Notes under the pieces: model-generated
The model's database searches: none
What the model saw: the letters and a program-made list of their open reading frames with translations, nothing else
Told to the model about the DNA's origin: nothing
Program-made: the position numbers and the translations under genes
Shown here: piece after piece, positions 1-11,620 of the stretch
Position numbering within the stretch: position 1 is the first letter of the stretch
How the letters are laid out: the number at the start of each line of letters is the position of its first letter
Assembly: GCA_029959905.1 (NCBI GenBank)
Contig: JASCNZ010000015.1
Coordinates: 1 to 56,321, forward strand
DNA from: Microbacteriaceae bacterium PS02344
GTDB lineage: Bacteria > Actinomycetota > Actinomycetes > Actinomycetales > Microbacteriaceae
Direction of reading: 5' to 3'
Length of the DNA: 56,321 nucleotides

Positions 1-10
1 CCCCACCGGT

Positions 11-65
11 GTGCCCCCCCCCCCGCGGGCGCCCCCCCCCCCCCCGGGGGGGGGGGGGGCCCCCG
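11..65. other. Low-complexity C/G run at contig edge
   Basis: Long uninterrupted C runs followed by a G run, with no coding or structural sense. It resembles an artefactual contig end rather than biological sequence. Nothing else is visible before the first gene. Confidence 0.7.
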
Positions 66-132
66 CGGCGAGAATGATGTCTCACAGCGGATGCGGGCGA
101 CGCGAGCGATGCGGGCGATGCGGGTGATGGGG

Positions 133-1047
133 TCAGCGGGCAGCGAGCCCGGCGAGCAGCTCCAGCACGCACAACGCCGCGAGCCGCACGGTGCGGGCAT
201 CCGCAGCATCGGCCGTGGCATCGACCTCGGCGAGGTCGGCGCTGACGACGCGCGGGTCGGCGGCGACGGCTCGGGTGAGGGCGCGCAGTTCCCATGCCTG
301 CAGGCCGCCGGGCACGCTCGCGGGGCAGCCGGGGGCGACGGAGCGATCGCAGACGTCGACATCGATGTCGAGATGGATGCGCGCATCCGACCCTGCTCCG
401 GCGATCTCGACTGCTTCGGTCACGACGTCGTCGATGCCGCGTCGACGCAGCTCGTCGAGGGCGATCACGCGGATGCCCCAGTCGGCGGCGCGGCGGGCGT
501 AGGCGACCGAGTTCGCGAAGTCGGCGATCCCGATCTGCACGATGCGCGCGGGGTCGATGCGCGCGGTGTCGAGGGTCGAGAGAGCGGGGGCGTCTTCGAC
601 GAGCCGTCGCACCGGGGTGCCGTTGGAGACGCCGTCGCGCAGGTCGAAGTGCGCATCGAAGGTGATGAGACCCGTCGCGCCGGCGCCGAGGGCCACCGGG
701 TAGGTCAGGGAATTGTCGCCTCCGAGAGCGACGACGAACGCGGGGTCCAGATCGCGCACACGCGCGATGATGGAGGCCTCGCCCTCGTCGCCGTCCGGCT
801 CGTGCACGTCGCCGGCATCCGCGATGCGCAGCGCCTCGTTCAGGTCGAGGGCAGGCGGGCCCATCAGCGTCGTGCTGTAGCGCAGGAGGGCATCGCGGAT
901 CGCGGCGGGCGTGGCGTCGGCCCCGGTGGGCGAGAGTGACGTGCGCCACGTCGGCACCCCGAGCACGACGGCGTCGGCGCCGGTCCGCGGATCGTGCGCC
1001 GGCCAGGATCCGGCGCGAGGCCAGAGGGGATCGTACGAAAGGGTCAT
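133..1047 (-). CDS. Arginase/agmatinase/formimidoylglutamase family hydrolase
   Basis: A 304-residue ureohydrolase-fold protein, the usual length for the family. Metal-ligand motifs are visible: GGDN at about 109-112, DAHFD at about 131-135 and HLDIDVDVCD at about 225-234. The family binds a binuclear Mn centre and hydrolyses guanidino or formimino groups. The canonical GGDH histidine is Asn here, a substitution I recall from some formimidoylglutamases (HutG type), so formiminoglutamate is a plausible substrate; arginase is less likely. No other hut genes are adjacent. The start ATG lies 1 nt after the stop of the upstream DUF445 gene, so the two are probably co-transcribed. Confidence 0.8.
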   Translation of the reverse strand: MTLSYDPLWPRAGSWPAHDPRTGADAVVLGVPTWRTSLSPTGADATPAAIRDALLRYSTTLMGPPALDLNEALRIADAGDVHEPDGDEGEASIIARVRDLDPAFVVALGGDNSLTYPVALGAGATGLITFDAHFDLRDGVSNGTPVRRLVEDAPALSTLDTARIDPARIVQIGIADFANSVAYARRAADWGIRVIALDELRRRGIDDVVTEAVEIAGAGSDARIHLDIDVDVCDRSVAPGCPASVPGGLQAWELRALTRAVAADPRVVSADLAEVDATADAADARTVRLAALCVLELLAGLAAR

Positions 1048-1048
1048 G

Positions 1049-2326
1049 TCAGGCTCCGGGGATCAGGGCGTGCGCGATCGTGAAGATGGCGAGCCCGGCG
1101 AGGGCGCCGACCACGGTGCCGTTGAGGCGGATGTACTGCAGGTCGCGGCCCACCATGAGTTCGATCTTCTCGGTGGTCTCGGCGGGGTCCCAGCGCTCGA
1201 CGGTGTCGGTGATGATCGAGGCGATGTCGTGGCGGTAGCGGTCGACCAGGAACACCGCCGCATCCGACACCCACGTGTCGACGCGGCGCTGCAGCGCCGC
1301 GTCGCTGAGGAGCCGCTCGCCGACCTCCTGCAGGGCGCGCGCGGCGCGGCGGCGCAAGCCGCTCTGCGGGTCGGCCAGCGCCGTCAACAGGCCGTTCTTG
1401 GCGGTGTTCCAGGCCTCGGCGGCGAGAGCGCCCACGCGCGGGCTGTCGAACAGCGACGCCTTCGCCGCCTCGAGCTTCTCGCGCGTTGCCGGGTCGTGCT
1501 GCAGATTGTCGGCCAGGCGTTCGAGGTAGCCGTCGATCGCGACACGGGCCGGATGCGCGGGGTCGGCCTGCACCGCCCTCACGAACTTCACGGCCTCGCT
1601 GTACACGGTGTCGTCGACGAAGCGATGTGCGAGCCGGGGGAGCCACGACGGCAGCCGGCGGGAGATGAGGCCGCGGAACGACTCCTCGTTCGCATCGAGC
1701 CAGCGCCCGATGGTCTCGACCGCGAGGTCGACGGCTCCGCGGTGCGCGTCGGCTTCGACGATCTTGCCGAGCCAGGCGCCGGCGGGCGGGCCCCACTCGG
1801 GCGCCAGCAGATGCTCGCGCGCGAGGTCGGAGATCAAGTCGCGCACGTCGTCATCGCTCAGCGCGTTCAGCACCGCCGTGGCGATGGTCGCGCCCTCAGA
1901 CGCGACGCGCTCCGCGTGCGGCTCCTCGCGCAGCCATTCCCCGGCCCGGCGGGCGATCGCCGTCGACGCGAGCTTCGTACGAACGACGTCGGCGGCGAGG
2001 AAGTTGGTCTCGATGAATTCGCCGAGGGTGCGGCCGATCTCGTCCTTGCGGTTCGGGATGATCGCCGTGTGCGGGATGGGGAGGCCGAGAGGTCGGCGGA
2101 AGAGCGCCGTCACGGCGAACCAGTCCGCGAGTGCTCCGACCATGCCGCCCTCGGCAGCGGCCCGCACGTAGCCCAGCCACCCCACCCGCTCCTGGAAGGC
2201 GAACGCGAGGACGAAGACCACGGCCATGAAGACGAGTGCGCCCAGCGCCACGGCCTTCATGCGCCGGAGCGCGCGCAGTCGGACCTGGTCGGCGGGCGAG
2301 AGCATCGCCATGGGAGTGCGCGGCAT
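1049..2326 (-). CDS. DUF445 family membrane protein
   Basis: A 425-residue protein with a hydrophobic N-terminal segment (about 25-45) and the conserved DUF445 block ADWFAVTALFRRPLGLPIPH at about 67-86. A long alpha-helical region follows, and a hydrophobic C-terminal segment ends the protein. The family (YjiN-like) is membrane-anchored and of unknown function. The start ATG is preceded by an AAAGGA ribosome binding site. It is divergent from the CsoR-like gene, with about 50 nt between the two starts, and appears to lead a two-gene unit with the downstream ureohydrolase. Confidence 0.85.
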   Translation of the reverse strand: MPRTPMAMLSPADQVRLRALRRMKAVALGALVFMAVVFVLAFAFQERVGWLGYVRAAAEGGMVGALADWFAVTALFRRPLGLPIPHTAIIPNRKDEIGRTLGEFIETNFLAADVVRTKLASTAIARRAGEWLREEPHAERVASEGATIATAVLNALSDDDVRDLISDLAREHLLAPEWGPPAGAWLGKIVEADAHRGAVDLAVETIGRWLDANEESFRGLISRRLPSWLPRLAHRFVDDTVYSEAVKFVRAVQADPAHPARVAIDGYLERLADNLQHDPATREKLEAAKASLFDSPRVGALAAEAWNTAKNGLLTALADPQSGLRRRAARALQEVGERLLSDAALQRRVDTWVSDAAVFLVDRYRHDIASIITDTVERWDPAETTEKIELMVGRDLQYIRLNGTVVGALAGLAIFTIAHALIPGA

Positions 2327-2365
2327 GAAGGCATCCTTTCACGGTCCTCGCCCGCCCAGGCGGAG

Positions 2366-2377
2366 TAGCCTCGATGG
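2366..2377 (+). promoter_or_regulatory. Leaderless-type promoter of the CsoR-like gene
   Basis: The -10 hexamer TAGCCT (2366-2371) is followed by exactly 6 nt and then GTG at 2378. Transcription would start at the first base of the start codon. Confidence 0.6.
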
Positions 2378-2653
2378 GTGATCGAAGACATCAAGAAGCG
2401 CGCCCTGCACCGCACGGCGATCCTCGAAGGACAGCTGCGCGGCGTGGCGCGGATGATCGAGAACGAGGACTACTGCATGGACATCATCACGCAGTCGCGC
2501 GCCATCCAGCGATCGCTCGAATCGCTGAACCGGCTTCTTCTCGAGAACCACCTGCGCACGCACGTGACCGACATGTTCGAGAACGGCGGGGACGAGCGCG
2601 AGCAGGCTGTCGGCGAGCTGCTGAAGGCGTTCGACTTCGATGCGAGGAGTTGA
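2378..2653 (+). CDS. CsoR/RcnR/FrmR-family metal-sensing repressor (DUF156)
   Basis: A 91-residue all-helical repressor of the CsoR/RcnR family, which binds DNA in the apo form and is released by metal or reactive ligands. Candidate ligand residues are Cys33, His58 and His62. In copper sensors of the CsoR type the last position is normally Cys; a C-H-H set matches three of the four Ni/Co ligands of RcnR, whose fourth, His3, is Glu here. No metal transporter is adjacent, so the target is unknown. The GTG start is favoured over an out-of-frame ATG 4 nt upstream because of the -10 spacing and the conserved N-terminus. Confidence 0.85.
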   Translation: MIEDIKKRALHRTAILEGQLRGVARMIENEDYCMDIITQSRAIQRSLESLNRLLLENHLRTHVTDMFENGGDEREQAVGELLKAFDFDARS

Positions 2654-2683
2654 GTTCGCGGTGACGGCGCGCGGCGCCGAGCG

Positions 2684-3148
2684 TCAGCGGGTTCCCCAGT
2701 TGTAGAGCTGCTTCTGGAGCTTGGCGTACACGAACGTCTCGGTCGACATCACGCCGTCGATGGGGCGGATGCGGTCGTTGATGATCGCCAGCAGCTCCTC
2801 GTCGTCTTCGCAGACCACCTCGACGATCACGTCGAAACCCCCGAGGGTGACGACCACGTAATCGATCGCATCGATCGCGGCGACGGCTTCGGCGACGACT
2901 CTGGCGTCGCCCGAGACGCGGATGCCGATCATCGCCTGCCGTTGGAAGCCGAGCTGCATCGGGTCGGTCACCGCGACGACCTGCATCACCCCGGACTCGG
3001 TGAGCCGCTGCACGCGCTGCCGCACCGCGGCCTCACTCAGGCCGACCGCGCGACCGATGTCGGAGTACGACCGGCGGCCGTCTTCCTGCAGCAGTTCGAT
3101 GATCGCCTTCGAGGTCGCGTCGATCGAGGGGAGCTTCGTCGGGGGCAT
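2684..3148 (-). CDS. Lrp/AsnC family transcriptional regulator
   Basis: A 154-residue protein with an N-terminal winged HTH (SYSDIGRAVGLSEAAVRQRV, about 27-46) and a C-terminal RAM/ActR ligand domain (about 70-150). The length is standard for the family. Members form octamers and respond to amino acids or small metabolites. ATG at 3148 is chosen, although the frame stays open upstream, because the HTH begins properly there and a TACGAT hexamer sits 6 nt before it. It lies downstream of the acyl-CoA dehydrogenase gene on the same strand and appears to have its own promoter. Confidence 0.88.
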   Translation of the reverse strand: MPPTKLPSIDATSKAIIELLQEDGRRSYSDIGRAVGLSEAAVRQRVQRLTESGVMQVVAVTDPMQLGFQRQAMIGIRVSGDARVVAEAVAAIDAIDYVVVTLGGFDVIVEVVCEDDEELLAIINDRIRPIDGVMSTETFVYAKLQKQLYNWGTR

Positions 3149-3160
3149 GAGCAGATCGTA
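3149..3160 (-). promoter_or_regulatory. Leaderless-type promoter of the Lrp/AsnC gene
   Basis: On the minus strand, TACGAT (3160-3155) is followed by 6 nt and ATG. This supports the chosen start. Confidence 0.55.
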
Positions 3161-3189
3161 GGATTCGACGGCGGCCACCGGCAACTCGG

Positions 3190-4350
3190 TCAGTCCTGGC
3201 GCGGACCGAGCCACGCGCTCGCCGCCGTCGCGTGCGCCGACTCGGGGTCGGACGGGTGGAACGCGCCCGCCAGCACGTCGCGGTAGAGGCGGGAGAGTTC
3301 GCCTGTCGCCGAATAGGCGCCTCCACCCCCGACGAGCATCGCCTCGTCGACGACCTGCTTCGCCATCGTCACGGCGCGGTGCTTCAGCCCCGACAGCAGC
3401 GGGAACCAGCGCGGGCCGTGGTCGACGCGCTCGTCGACATCGCGGGCGAGAGCAGTGATCTGCGGGGGGAGGGCGTCGTACGCGATCGCCATGTCGGCGA
3501 TGCGCCAGCGGATGTCGGGGTCCTGGCTGTACGCCGCCCCGGTGCGCTTCGACCGGCGCGCGTGCGCGGTCTCGACCGCGAGCTCGAGTGCCCGGTGCGC
3601 GATGCCGGTGTAGACGGAGGCGAGCAGGATCTCGAAGACGCTGAAGATGCCGAAAACGATCGGGTCGGGCGTCGGCCCGGGATCGATCCGGCGCACGACG
3701 TGGGAACGATCGGCGACGGCGCCGGACAGGCGGGTGGTGCGGCTCTGGGTCGCCCGCATTCCGAGGGTGTCCCAGTCGTCGGCCGTATCGACCGCGTCGG
3801 TGCGATCGACGAAGGCGAAGACGAGCTTCGGGGCATCGGGGCTGGTGGTGTCGAGACCGTGGAGTCCCAGCCGCGTCCACACCGGGGCGAGCGAGGTGAA
3901 GATCTTGGTGCCGGTGAACGCGTAGCCTCCGTCGGCCTGCGGAACGGCATCCGTGTCGCTGCCGAACAGCACGAGGTCGTTGCCGCGCTCGCTGATACCG
4001 AAGGCGAACACCTCACCGGCGACCGCGCCGTCCTGCACGAACTCGAGGCCGTCGACGCCGCGGTCGGAGAACACCTTCGCGACGCCCGTCCATACGAGGT
4101 GCATGTTGATGGCGAGGGCCGTCGCCGGAGCGGCGGTCGCCAGACGCTGCTGGAGCAGCGCAGCCTCGGCGAGCGAGAGTCCCGCACCCCCGCGCTCGCG
4201 CGGCACGAGGATCGACAGGTAGCCCGCCTCGCGCAGGTCGGCGAGATCGTCGTGAGGGAATGTGTTCTCGCGGTCGTGAATCGGGGCCCGCTCGCGGAGG
4301 CGGTCGAGCAGGGCGTCGGGAAGGTGGGCGGCGGGGTCGAACGTGCTCAC
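3190..4350 (-). CDS. Acyl-CoA dehydrogenase family flavoprotein
   Basis: A 386-residue protein with the three-part acyl-CoA dehydrogenase fold: an N-terminal helical domain, a middle beta domain (around FTGTKIFTSLAP) and a C-terminal helical bundle. FAD-linked alpha-beta dehydrogenation of an acyl-CoA is the default reaction, but DszC-like flavin monooxygenases share the fold. I cannot place a clear catalytic Glu, so the reaction is open. The GTG start overlaps the stop of the alpha/beta hydrolase gene by 4 nt (GTGA), which makes translational coupling and a joint pathway likely. Confidence 0.8.
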   Translation of the reverse strand: MSTFDPAAHLPDALLDRLRERAPIHDRENTFPHDDLADLREAGYLSILVPRERGGAGLSLAEAALLQQRLATAAPATALAINMHLVWTGVAKVFSDRGVDGLEFVQDGAVAGEVFAFGISERGNDLVLFGSDTDAVPQADGGYAFTGTKIFTSLAPVWTRLGLHGLDTTSPDAPKLVFAFVDRTDAVDTADDWDTLGMRATQSRTTRLSGAVADRSHVVRRIDPGPTPDPIVFGIFSVFEILLASVYTGIAHRALELAVETAHARRSKRTGAAYSQDPDIRWRIADMAIAYDALPPQITALARDVDERVDHGPRWFPLLSGLKHRAVTMAKQVVDEAMLVGGGGAYSATGELSRLYRDVLAGAFHPSDPESAHATAASAWLGPRQD

Positions 4351-5105
4351 GCGAGGGCCTCCAGGATCTGGCGGATGGACTCGTCGGGGCGGTCGCGGTG
4401 CAGGGAGTGCCCCGCCCCTGCGACGACCGACATCGAGATCGCCGGGTTGGCGGCGAGCACGGCGGCCGCGGTCTCGCCGGTGAAGATGCTGTAGACCTCG
4501 GGGTCGGCGCCGATCACGTGGGTGGGGACGCCGATCCGCGCCGCGTCGCTGCGCACGTCCCACGGCGTGTTCTGCACGCTCGTCTGCTCGACGGCCCACG
4601 CGCTGGCGCGGCGCACCGCGTCGACCTTCAGTTCGTGGTCGTGAGGGTGCCAGTGCGGGTGCTCGGCCCGCACCGTCTCGATGCGGGTGTCGGCGAAGGC
4701 GCGCTCCTGGCTGCGGCGCACGACTGCGGCGTCGTGGCCGTCGACGAGGATCGCCGGGTCGAGCAGCACGAGGCGCCGTGTCCATGCGGGCGTGGAGGCG
4801 GCGGCGACCGTGCTCGCGGCGCCGCCGAGGGAATGGCCGATGACGGCATCCCACGGACCTCCGTCATCGGGAAGCGTCTCGGCGAGGTCGGCGCCGAACG
4901 CCGCGACCGAGTAGTCGAGCGCGCGCGGGGCGTCGCCGTGCCCGCGCAGGTCGACGGCTGTCGCGTGCCATCCCGCGTCGGCGAGGGCGACGCCGACGCG
5001 CCACATGAGCGCCGCCGACGACCCCAGCCCGTGCACGAGCAGAGCGCGTCGGGAGGAGGACGGATGCCCCCAGGCGAGTCGGGGCAGCAGGAGCGGGGTG
5101 GGCAT
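4347..5105 (-). CDS. Alpha/beta hydrolase
   Basis: A 252-residue alpha/beta hydrolase. The oxyanion-hole motif HGLGSS is at about 25-30, the nucleophile elbow GHSLGG (Ser) at about 90-95, and the catalytic His lies in GAGHSLHRD near 229-231. No signal peptide is seen, so it is cytosolic. It heads a two-gene unit with the acyl-CoA dehydrogenase-like flavoprotein. The substrate is unknown; a thioester, ester or C-C hydrolase is possible. Confidence 0.85.
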   Translation of the reverse strand: MPTPLLLPRLAWGHPSSSRRALLVHGLGSSAALMWRVGVALADAGWHATAVDLRGHGDAPRALDYSVAAFGADLAETLPDDGGPWDAVIGHSLGGAASTVAAASTPAWTRRLVLLDPAILVDGHDAAVVRRSQERAFADTRIETVRAEHPHWHPHDHELKVDAVRRASAWAVEQTSVQNTPWDVRSDAARIGVPTHVIGADPEVYSIFTGETAAAVLAANPAISMSVVAGAGHSLHRDRPDESIRQILEALA

Positions 5106-5117
5106 GCCCTCAGCCTA
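5106..5117 (-). promoter_or_regulatory. Leaderless-type promoter of the hydrolase/ACAD unit
   Basis: Minus-strand TAGGCT (5117-5112), 6 nt, then ATG at 5105. Confidence 0.6.
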
Positions 5118-5149
5118 GGACGGTGCGCCGACACGGGCGCGGGCCGTGC

Positions 5150-6064
5150 TCAGTCGAGCGGCGGCATGTCTCCGTGGGTGGTGAGCACGCGCGCGGCCGC
5201 GGCATGACCGGCCGAGAGACGGGTGGCGAGGTCGGCGCCGTCGAGCGTGGCGGCGAGGAAACCCGAGGCGAAGGCATCGCCGGCGCCCACGGGTTCGACC
5301 ACGTCGACGCGCGGCGCCGGGACGAACACGGGCTCATCGTCGCCCGAGAACGCCGTGGCTCCGACATCGCCGTCCTTCACCACGAGCAGGGAGCAGGAGG
5401 GGAGGTGCGCGCGCACGTCGACGGCGGTCGCCGTTCCCCACAGGCGCTCGGCCTCGTCGCGGCCCACGAACGCGATGTCCGCGGCATCCGCGAGACGGGC
5501 GAGGGTCGCACGGGCGTCGTCGAGCGACCACAGCGCCCGCCGGTCGTTCACATCGAACGAGACGATCGCGCCCGCCGCGCGTGCATCGACGTAGAGGCCG
5601 TCGACCATCGCCCGGCACGACTCCGAGAGTGCCGGGGTGATGCCCGTGGTGTGCACGATGCGCACGCCCCGCAGGCGCTCGGGCGAGAGGAAACCGGGCG
5701 CCATGCGCGAGGCGGCCGACCCGCGACGGTAGTAGTAGACGCGCGACGACTCGATCCCGGGGTCCTTGAACATGACGCCGGTGGGGGCATCCGCATCGGT
5801 CTCGACCCACAGCTCCACCCCGCGCCGTCGCATCTCGTTGGTGATGCGCTGCGCGATCGGGTCGTCGCCCAGACGCGACGCCCAGACGGCGTGATGGCCC
5901 GCAGCCACCATTCCCGCGGCGACGTTCGCCTCGGCCCCGGCCAGGCCGAGGGCTGCCGTCTCGGTCTCGGCGAGAGGGGCGCCGAGCGCGGTGACGAGTC
6001 CCATGGACTCGCCGACGCAGACGATCTCGGCGGGGGTGGGGGATGCGGACGAAGGGATGCTCAT
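5150..6064 (-). CDS. PfkB-family carbohydrate kinase
   Basis: A 304-residue ribokinase-like kinase. The N-terminal ligand-binding signature CVGESMGL (about 16-23) leads to glycine-rich segments. The C-terminal PfkB signature VGAGDAFASGF carries the catalytic Asp and anion hole near residues 258-268. The N-terminal style resembles 2-keto-3-deoxygluconate and related sugar-acid kinases, but the substrate cannot be fixed from sequence alone. The start ATG overlaps the stop of the upstream MFS gene (ATGA), so transport and phosphorylation of one substrate are probably coupled. Confidence 0.85.
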   Translation of the reverse strand: MSIPSSASPTPAEIVCVGESMGLVTALGAPLAETETAALGLAGAEANVAAGMVAAGHHAVWASRLGDDPIAQRITNEMRRRGVELWVETDADAPTGVMFKDPGIESSRVYYYRRGSAASRMAPGFLSPERLRGVRIVHTTGITPALSESCRAMVDGLYVDARAAGAIVSFDVNDRRALWSLDDARATLARLADAADIAFVGRDEAERLWGTATAVDVRAHLPSCSLLVVKDGDVGATAFSGDDEPVFVPAPRVDVVEPVGAGDAFASGFLAATLDGADLATRLSAGHAAAARVLTTHGDMPPLD

Positions 6065-7269
6065 GAGGGGGTGACCGCCAGGGGCTCGGTGTCGGGATGG
6101 GGGCTCGCGTCGCGATGACGCAGGTCGGGGAGGGCGCGGACGAAGACGATGGACACGACGAGGCCGGCGGCGGCGAACAGGGTGGCCGCGAGGTAGGCGC
6201 CGCGGGCGTCGGTGAGGTCGACGAGGAAACCGGCGACGGCGGACCCGGCAGCGGCTCCGATGAGCTGTCCGGTGCCCGCCCAGCCGAATGCCTCGGCCGT
6301 CTCGCTGAACTTGACGCTGGCGGTGGTGACCGCGAAGAGCACCGCCAGGGCGGGGGCGATGCCAATGCCCGCGAGCACGAGGGTGCCGCCGAGCCAGAAC
6401 ACGTTCAACGACACCATCGTCAGCGCGAGCCCGACCGTGACGATCGCCAGTCGGCGGGCCATGGCCCACGGGCCGATCGGGATGTGGCCGAACGAGAGAC
6501 CGCCGACGAGGCTGCCGACCGAGAACACGGCCAGCACGAGACCGGCGGCCAGACTGCCGTGCTCGAACGTCGCGACGACGCCGACCTCGACCGCGGAGCA
6601 GGCGCCGATGAGGAGGAAGCCGATCACGGTCGCCATGAGCACCGGCGGCTTGAGCGCGACCTTGCCGAGCGCGTTGCGGCTGCGCGGGATGCGGACGCGA
6701 CCGACCTCGGGGGAGAGGATGAACCAGGAGCCGCCCCCGACGAGGATGACGGCGACGAGGAGCAGACCCTCCATCGTGCCGATCTGCGTGCTGACGAGGG
6801 TGATGACGACCGGCGCGAGGATCCAGATGATCTCCTGCAGCGACGCGTCGAGAGAGAAGAGGGGCGTGAGCTGGCGGGCGTTGACGAGCTTCGGGTAGAT
6901 CGTCCTCACGGCGGCCTGCACCGGCGGCGTCGACAGGCCCGCGATCATGCCGAGCGCCATGTAGCCCGGAAGGCTCAGGGGGAGCAGCGCCAGGCAGAGC
7001 ACTGCCGCCACGCACACGATCGACGTGAGGGTCAGCACGCGTCGCATGCCCCAGACGCCCATCCAGCGGCTGGTGACCGGGCCCGCGACGGCCTGCCCGA
7101 TGCTCGTCGCGGCGAGCACGAGACCCGCCGCCCCGTAGGAGCCGGTCTGCTGCTCGACGTGCAGGAGGATCGCGAGCGAGGCCATGCCGTTGGGGAAGCG
7201 CGCCGTCAGCTGCGCTGCGATCATGCGCGCCACGCCGGGCGTGCGAAGAAGGTCCCGATATCCCGCCAC
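6061..7269 (-). CDS. MFS transporter
   Basis: A 402-residue protein with about 12 hydrophobic segments and a loop at TSRWMGVWGMRRVL consistent with the MFS loop 2-3 motif. The open frame continues far upstream, but that extension is Arg/Gly-rich and unlike a membrane protein. GTG at 7269 is chosen because the following MFS N-terminus is coherent and a TACCGT hexamer lies exactly 6 nt upstream. It is translationally coupled to the sugar kinase, so a sugar or sugar-acid importer is the simplest idea, though export cannot be excluded. Confidence 0.82.
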   Translation of the reverse strand: MAGYRDLLRTPGVARMIAAQLTARFPNGMASLAILLHVEQQTGSYGAAGLVLAATSIGQAVAGPVTSRWMGVWGMRRVLTLTSIVCVAAVLCLALLPLSLPGYMALGMIAGLSTPPVQAAVRTIYPKLVNARQLTPLFSLDASLQEIIWILAPVVITLVSTQIGTMEGLLLVAVILVGGGSWFILSPEVGRVRIPRSRNALGKVALKPPVLMATVIGFLLIGACSAVEVGVVATFEHGSLAAGLVLAVFSVGSLVGGLSFGHIPIGPWAMARRLAIVTVGLALTMVSLNVFWLGGTLVLAGIGIAPALAVLFAVTTASVKFSETAEAFGWAGTGQLIGAAAGSAVAGFLVDLTDARGAYLAATLFAAAGLVVSIVFVRALPDLRHRDASPHPDTEPLAVTPS

Positions 7270-7281
7270 GAGACAACGGTA
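7270..7281 (-). promoter_or_regulatory. Leaderless-type promoter of the MFS/kinase unit
   Basis: Minus-strand TACCGT (7281-7276), 6 nt, then GTG at 7269. It decides the start of the transporter. Confidence 0.55.
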
Positions 7282-7660
7282 CCGGGCGTCGCAGACACCG
7301 CAGGACGCGACTTCGGAGAGGGCGGGTGCGACATCGACCTCGACACGCCGACGACACGCCGATGCGCGTTCTCCACAGAAATCCGGATGTCGGAGGCCCC
7401 GCGTACGGTCACCCCTGTGGATGGATCTCTCCCCGGGTGATCCGACCCGCGGATTCCCGCGGTTCGGAACCCCCTCCGCAGGGGCCGCGCCTGTGGAAGA
7501 AACGGTGGACAACCTGTGTTGTACATGGGGAGAGCGGTGGAAAAACTACACGAATGTAACTACTACCCCTTGTGGTCACACCGAGTGTCCGTCCCTATAT
7601 GTAGTATTGAACTCCCGGCGGACCACAGCCGGCCACGAACAGATTTTGAGGGGATTCGAG
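7270..7660 (+). promoter_or_regulatory. 391-nt regulatory region upstream of nrdHIEF
   Basis: No gene is visible here. Five words within one or two mismatches of the DnaA box TTATCCACA occur: TTCTCCACA (7369-7377, +), and on the minus strand CCATCCACA (7424-7416), TCTTCCACA (7500-7492), TTGTCCACC (7512-7504) and TTTTCCACC (7544-7536). The local base composition becomes AT-richer towards nrdH. A -10-like TAGTAT lies at 7602-7607, overlapped by CCTATATGTAGTA (7594-7606), which resembles part of an NrdR box. The divergent MFS promoter is at the left edge. Confidence 0.5.
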
Positions 7661-7894
7661 ATGTCGATCACGGTCTACACCAAGCCTTCCTGCGTCCAGT
7701 GCAACGCGACGTATCGCGCCCTGGATGCCAAGGGCATCGAGTACGAGATCCACGACCTGTCGGAGGACCCGACGGCCCTGGAGCAGGTCAAGGCGCTCGG
7801 CTACATGCAGGCGCCGGTCGTCGTCACCGACGAGGACCACTGGTCGGGCTTCCGTCCCGACAAGATCGACGAGCTCGCGTCGCGCCTGGCCTGA
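7661..7894 (+). CDS. nrdH: Glutaredoxin-like NrdH redoxin
   Basis: A 77-residue thioredoxin-fold protein with the redox motif CVQC at positions 11-14 and the C-terminal WSGFRPDKI segment typical of NrdH. It is the electron donor of class Ib ribonucleotide reductase and is reduced by thioredoxin reductase. The start ATG follows a G-rich GAGGGG ribosome binding site and gives the standard length. It is the first gene of a four-gene nrdHIEF operon. Confidence 0.95.
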   Translation: MSITVYTKPSCVQCNATYRALDAKGIEYEIHDLSEDPTALEQVKALGYMQAPVVVTDEDHWSGFRPDKIDELASRLA

Positions 7895-7920
7895 GCCCGC
7901 GGCCGGAAGCGGGGTCGAGC

Positions 7921-8366
7921 ATGAACGCCGTCGCGACCGCAGCGCCGCTCCTCGTCTACTTCTCGAGCGTGTCGGGGAACACCGCGCGCTTCATCGAGAA
8001 ACTGGGCCTCCCGGCCCGACGCATCCCGATCCACCGGAACGAAGATGATCTCGTCGTCGACGAGCCCTTCGTGCTGGTCACCCCGACCTATGGCGGGGGA
8101 GAGGGTCGCGGCGTCGAGCGCGGAGCGGTGCCCAAGCAGGTGATCCGGTTCCTCAACGACGAGCGCAACCGTCGTCACATCCGCGGAGTCATCTCCGCAG
8201 GCAACACCAATTTCGGCGAGGCGTTCTGCCTCGCCGGAGACATCATCAGCCGCAAGTGCGACGTGCCCCACTTGTATCGGCTCGAGATATTCGGCACACA
8301 GGACGACGTGGATCGCGTGAGCGACGGATTGGAACGACGGTGGACAGCGCAGTTGACGAGCAGGCG

Positions 8367-8370
<4 letters not shown>
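7921..8370 (+). CDS. nrdI: Class Ib RNR assembly flavoprotein NrdI
   Basis: A 149-residue flavodoxin-like protein. The FMN phosphate loop [10 protein letters not shown] is at about 15-24, TPTYGGG at about 59-65, and the conserved [13 protein letters not shown] follows. NrdI supplies the oxidant for assembly of the dimanganese-tyrosyl cofactor of NrdF. The stop codon overlaps the nrdE start (ATGA), so the two are translationally coupled. Confidence 0.95.
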
Positions 8371-11541
<3,171 letters not shown>

Positions 11542-11554
11542 CCCGAGAGTCGAG

Positions 11555-11587
11555 AGGGCCCCTCGCCGCGAGAGCGGGAGGGGCCCT
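11555..11587 (+). terminator. Terminator hairpin after nrdF
   Basis: The stem AGGGCCCCTC (11555-11564) pairs perfectly with GAGGGGCCCT (11578-11587) across a 13-nt loop. There is only a short T tract. It lies between nrdF and the convergent flavoprotein gene and may serve both strands. Confidence 0.75.
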
Positions 11588-11620
11588 TCGTCGTCTCCGA
11601 GCGCTTGCTCGGGCGACCGC

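Noticed and set aside
7369..7544. Possible chromosomal replication origin
   Set aside because: DnaA-box-like words occur, but dnaA, dnaN, recF or gyrB are not adjacent, the words are imperfect, and no AT-rich unwinding region is seen. A regulatory role is simpler.
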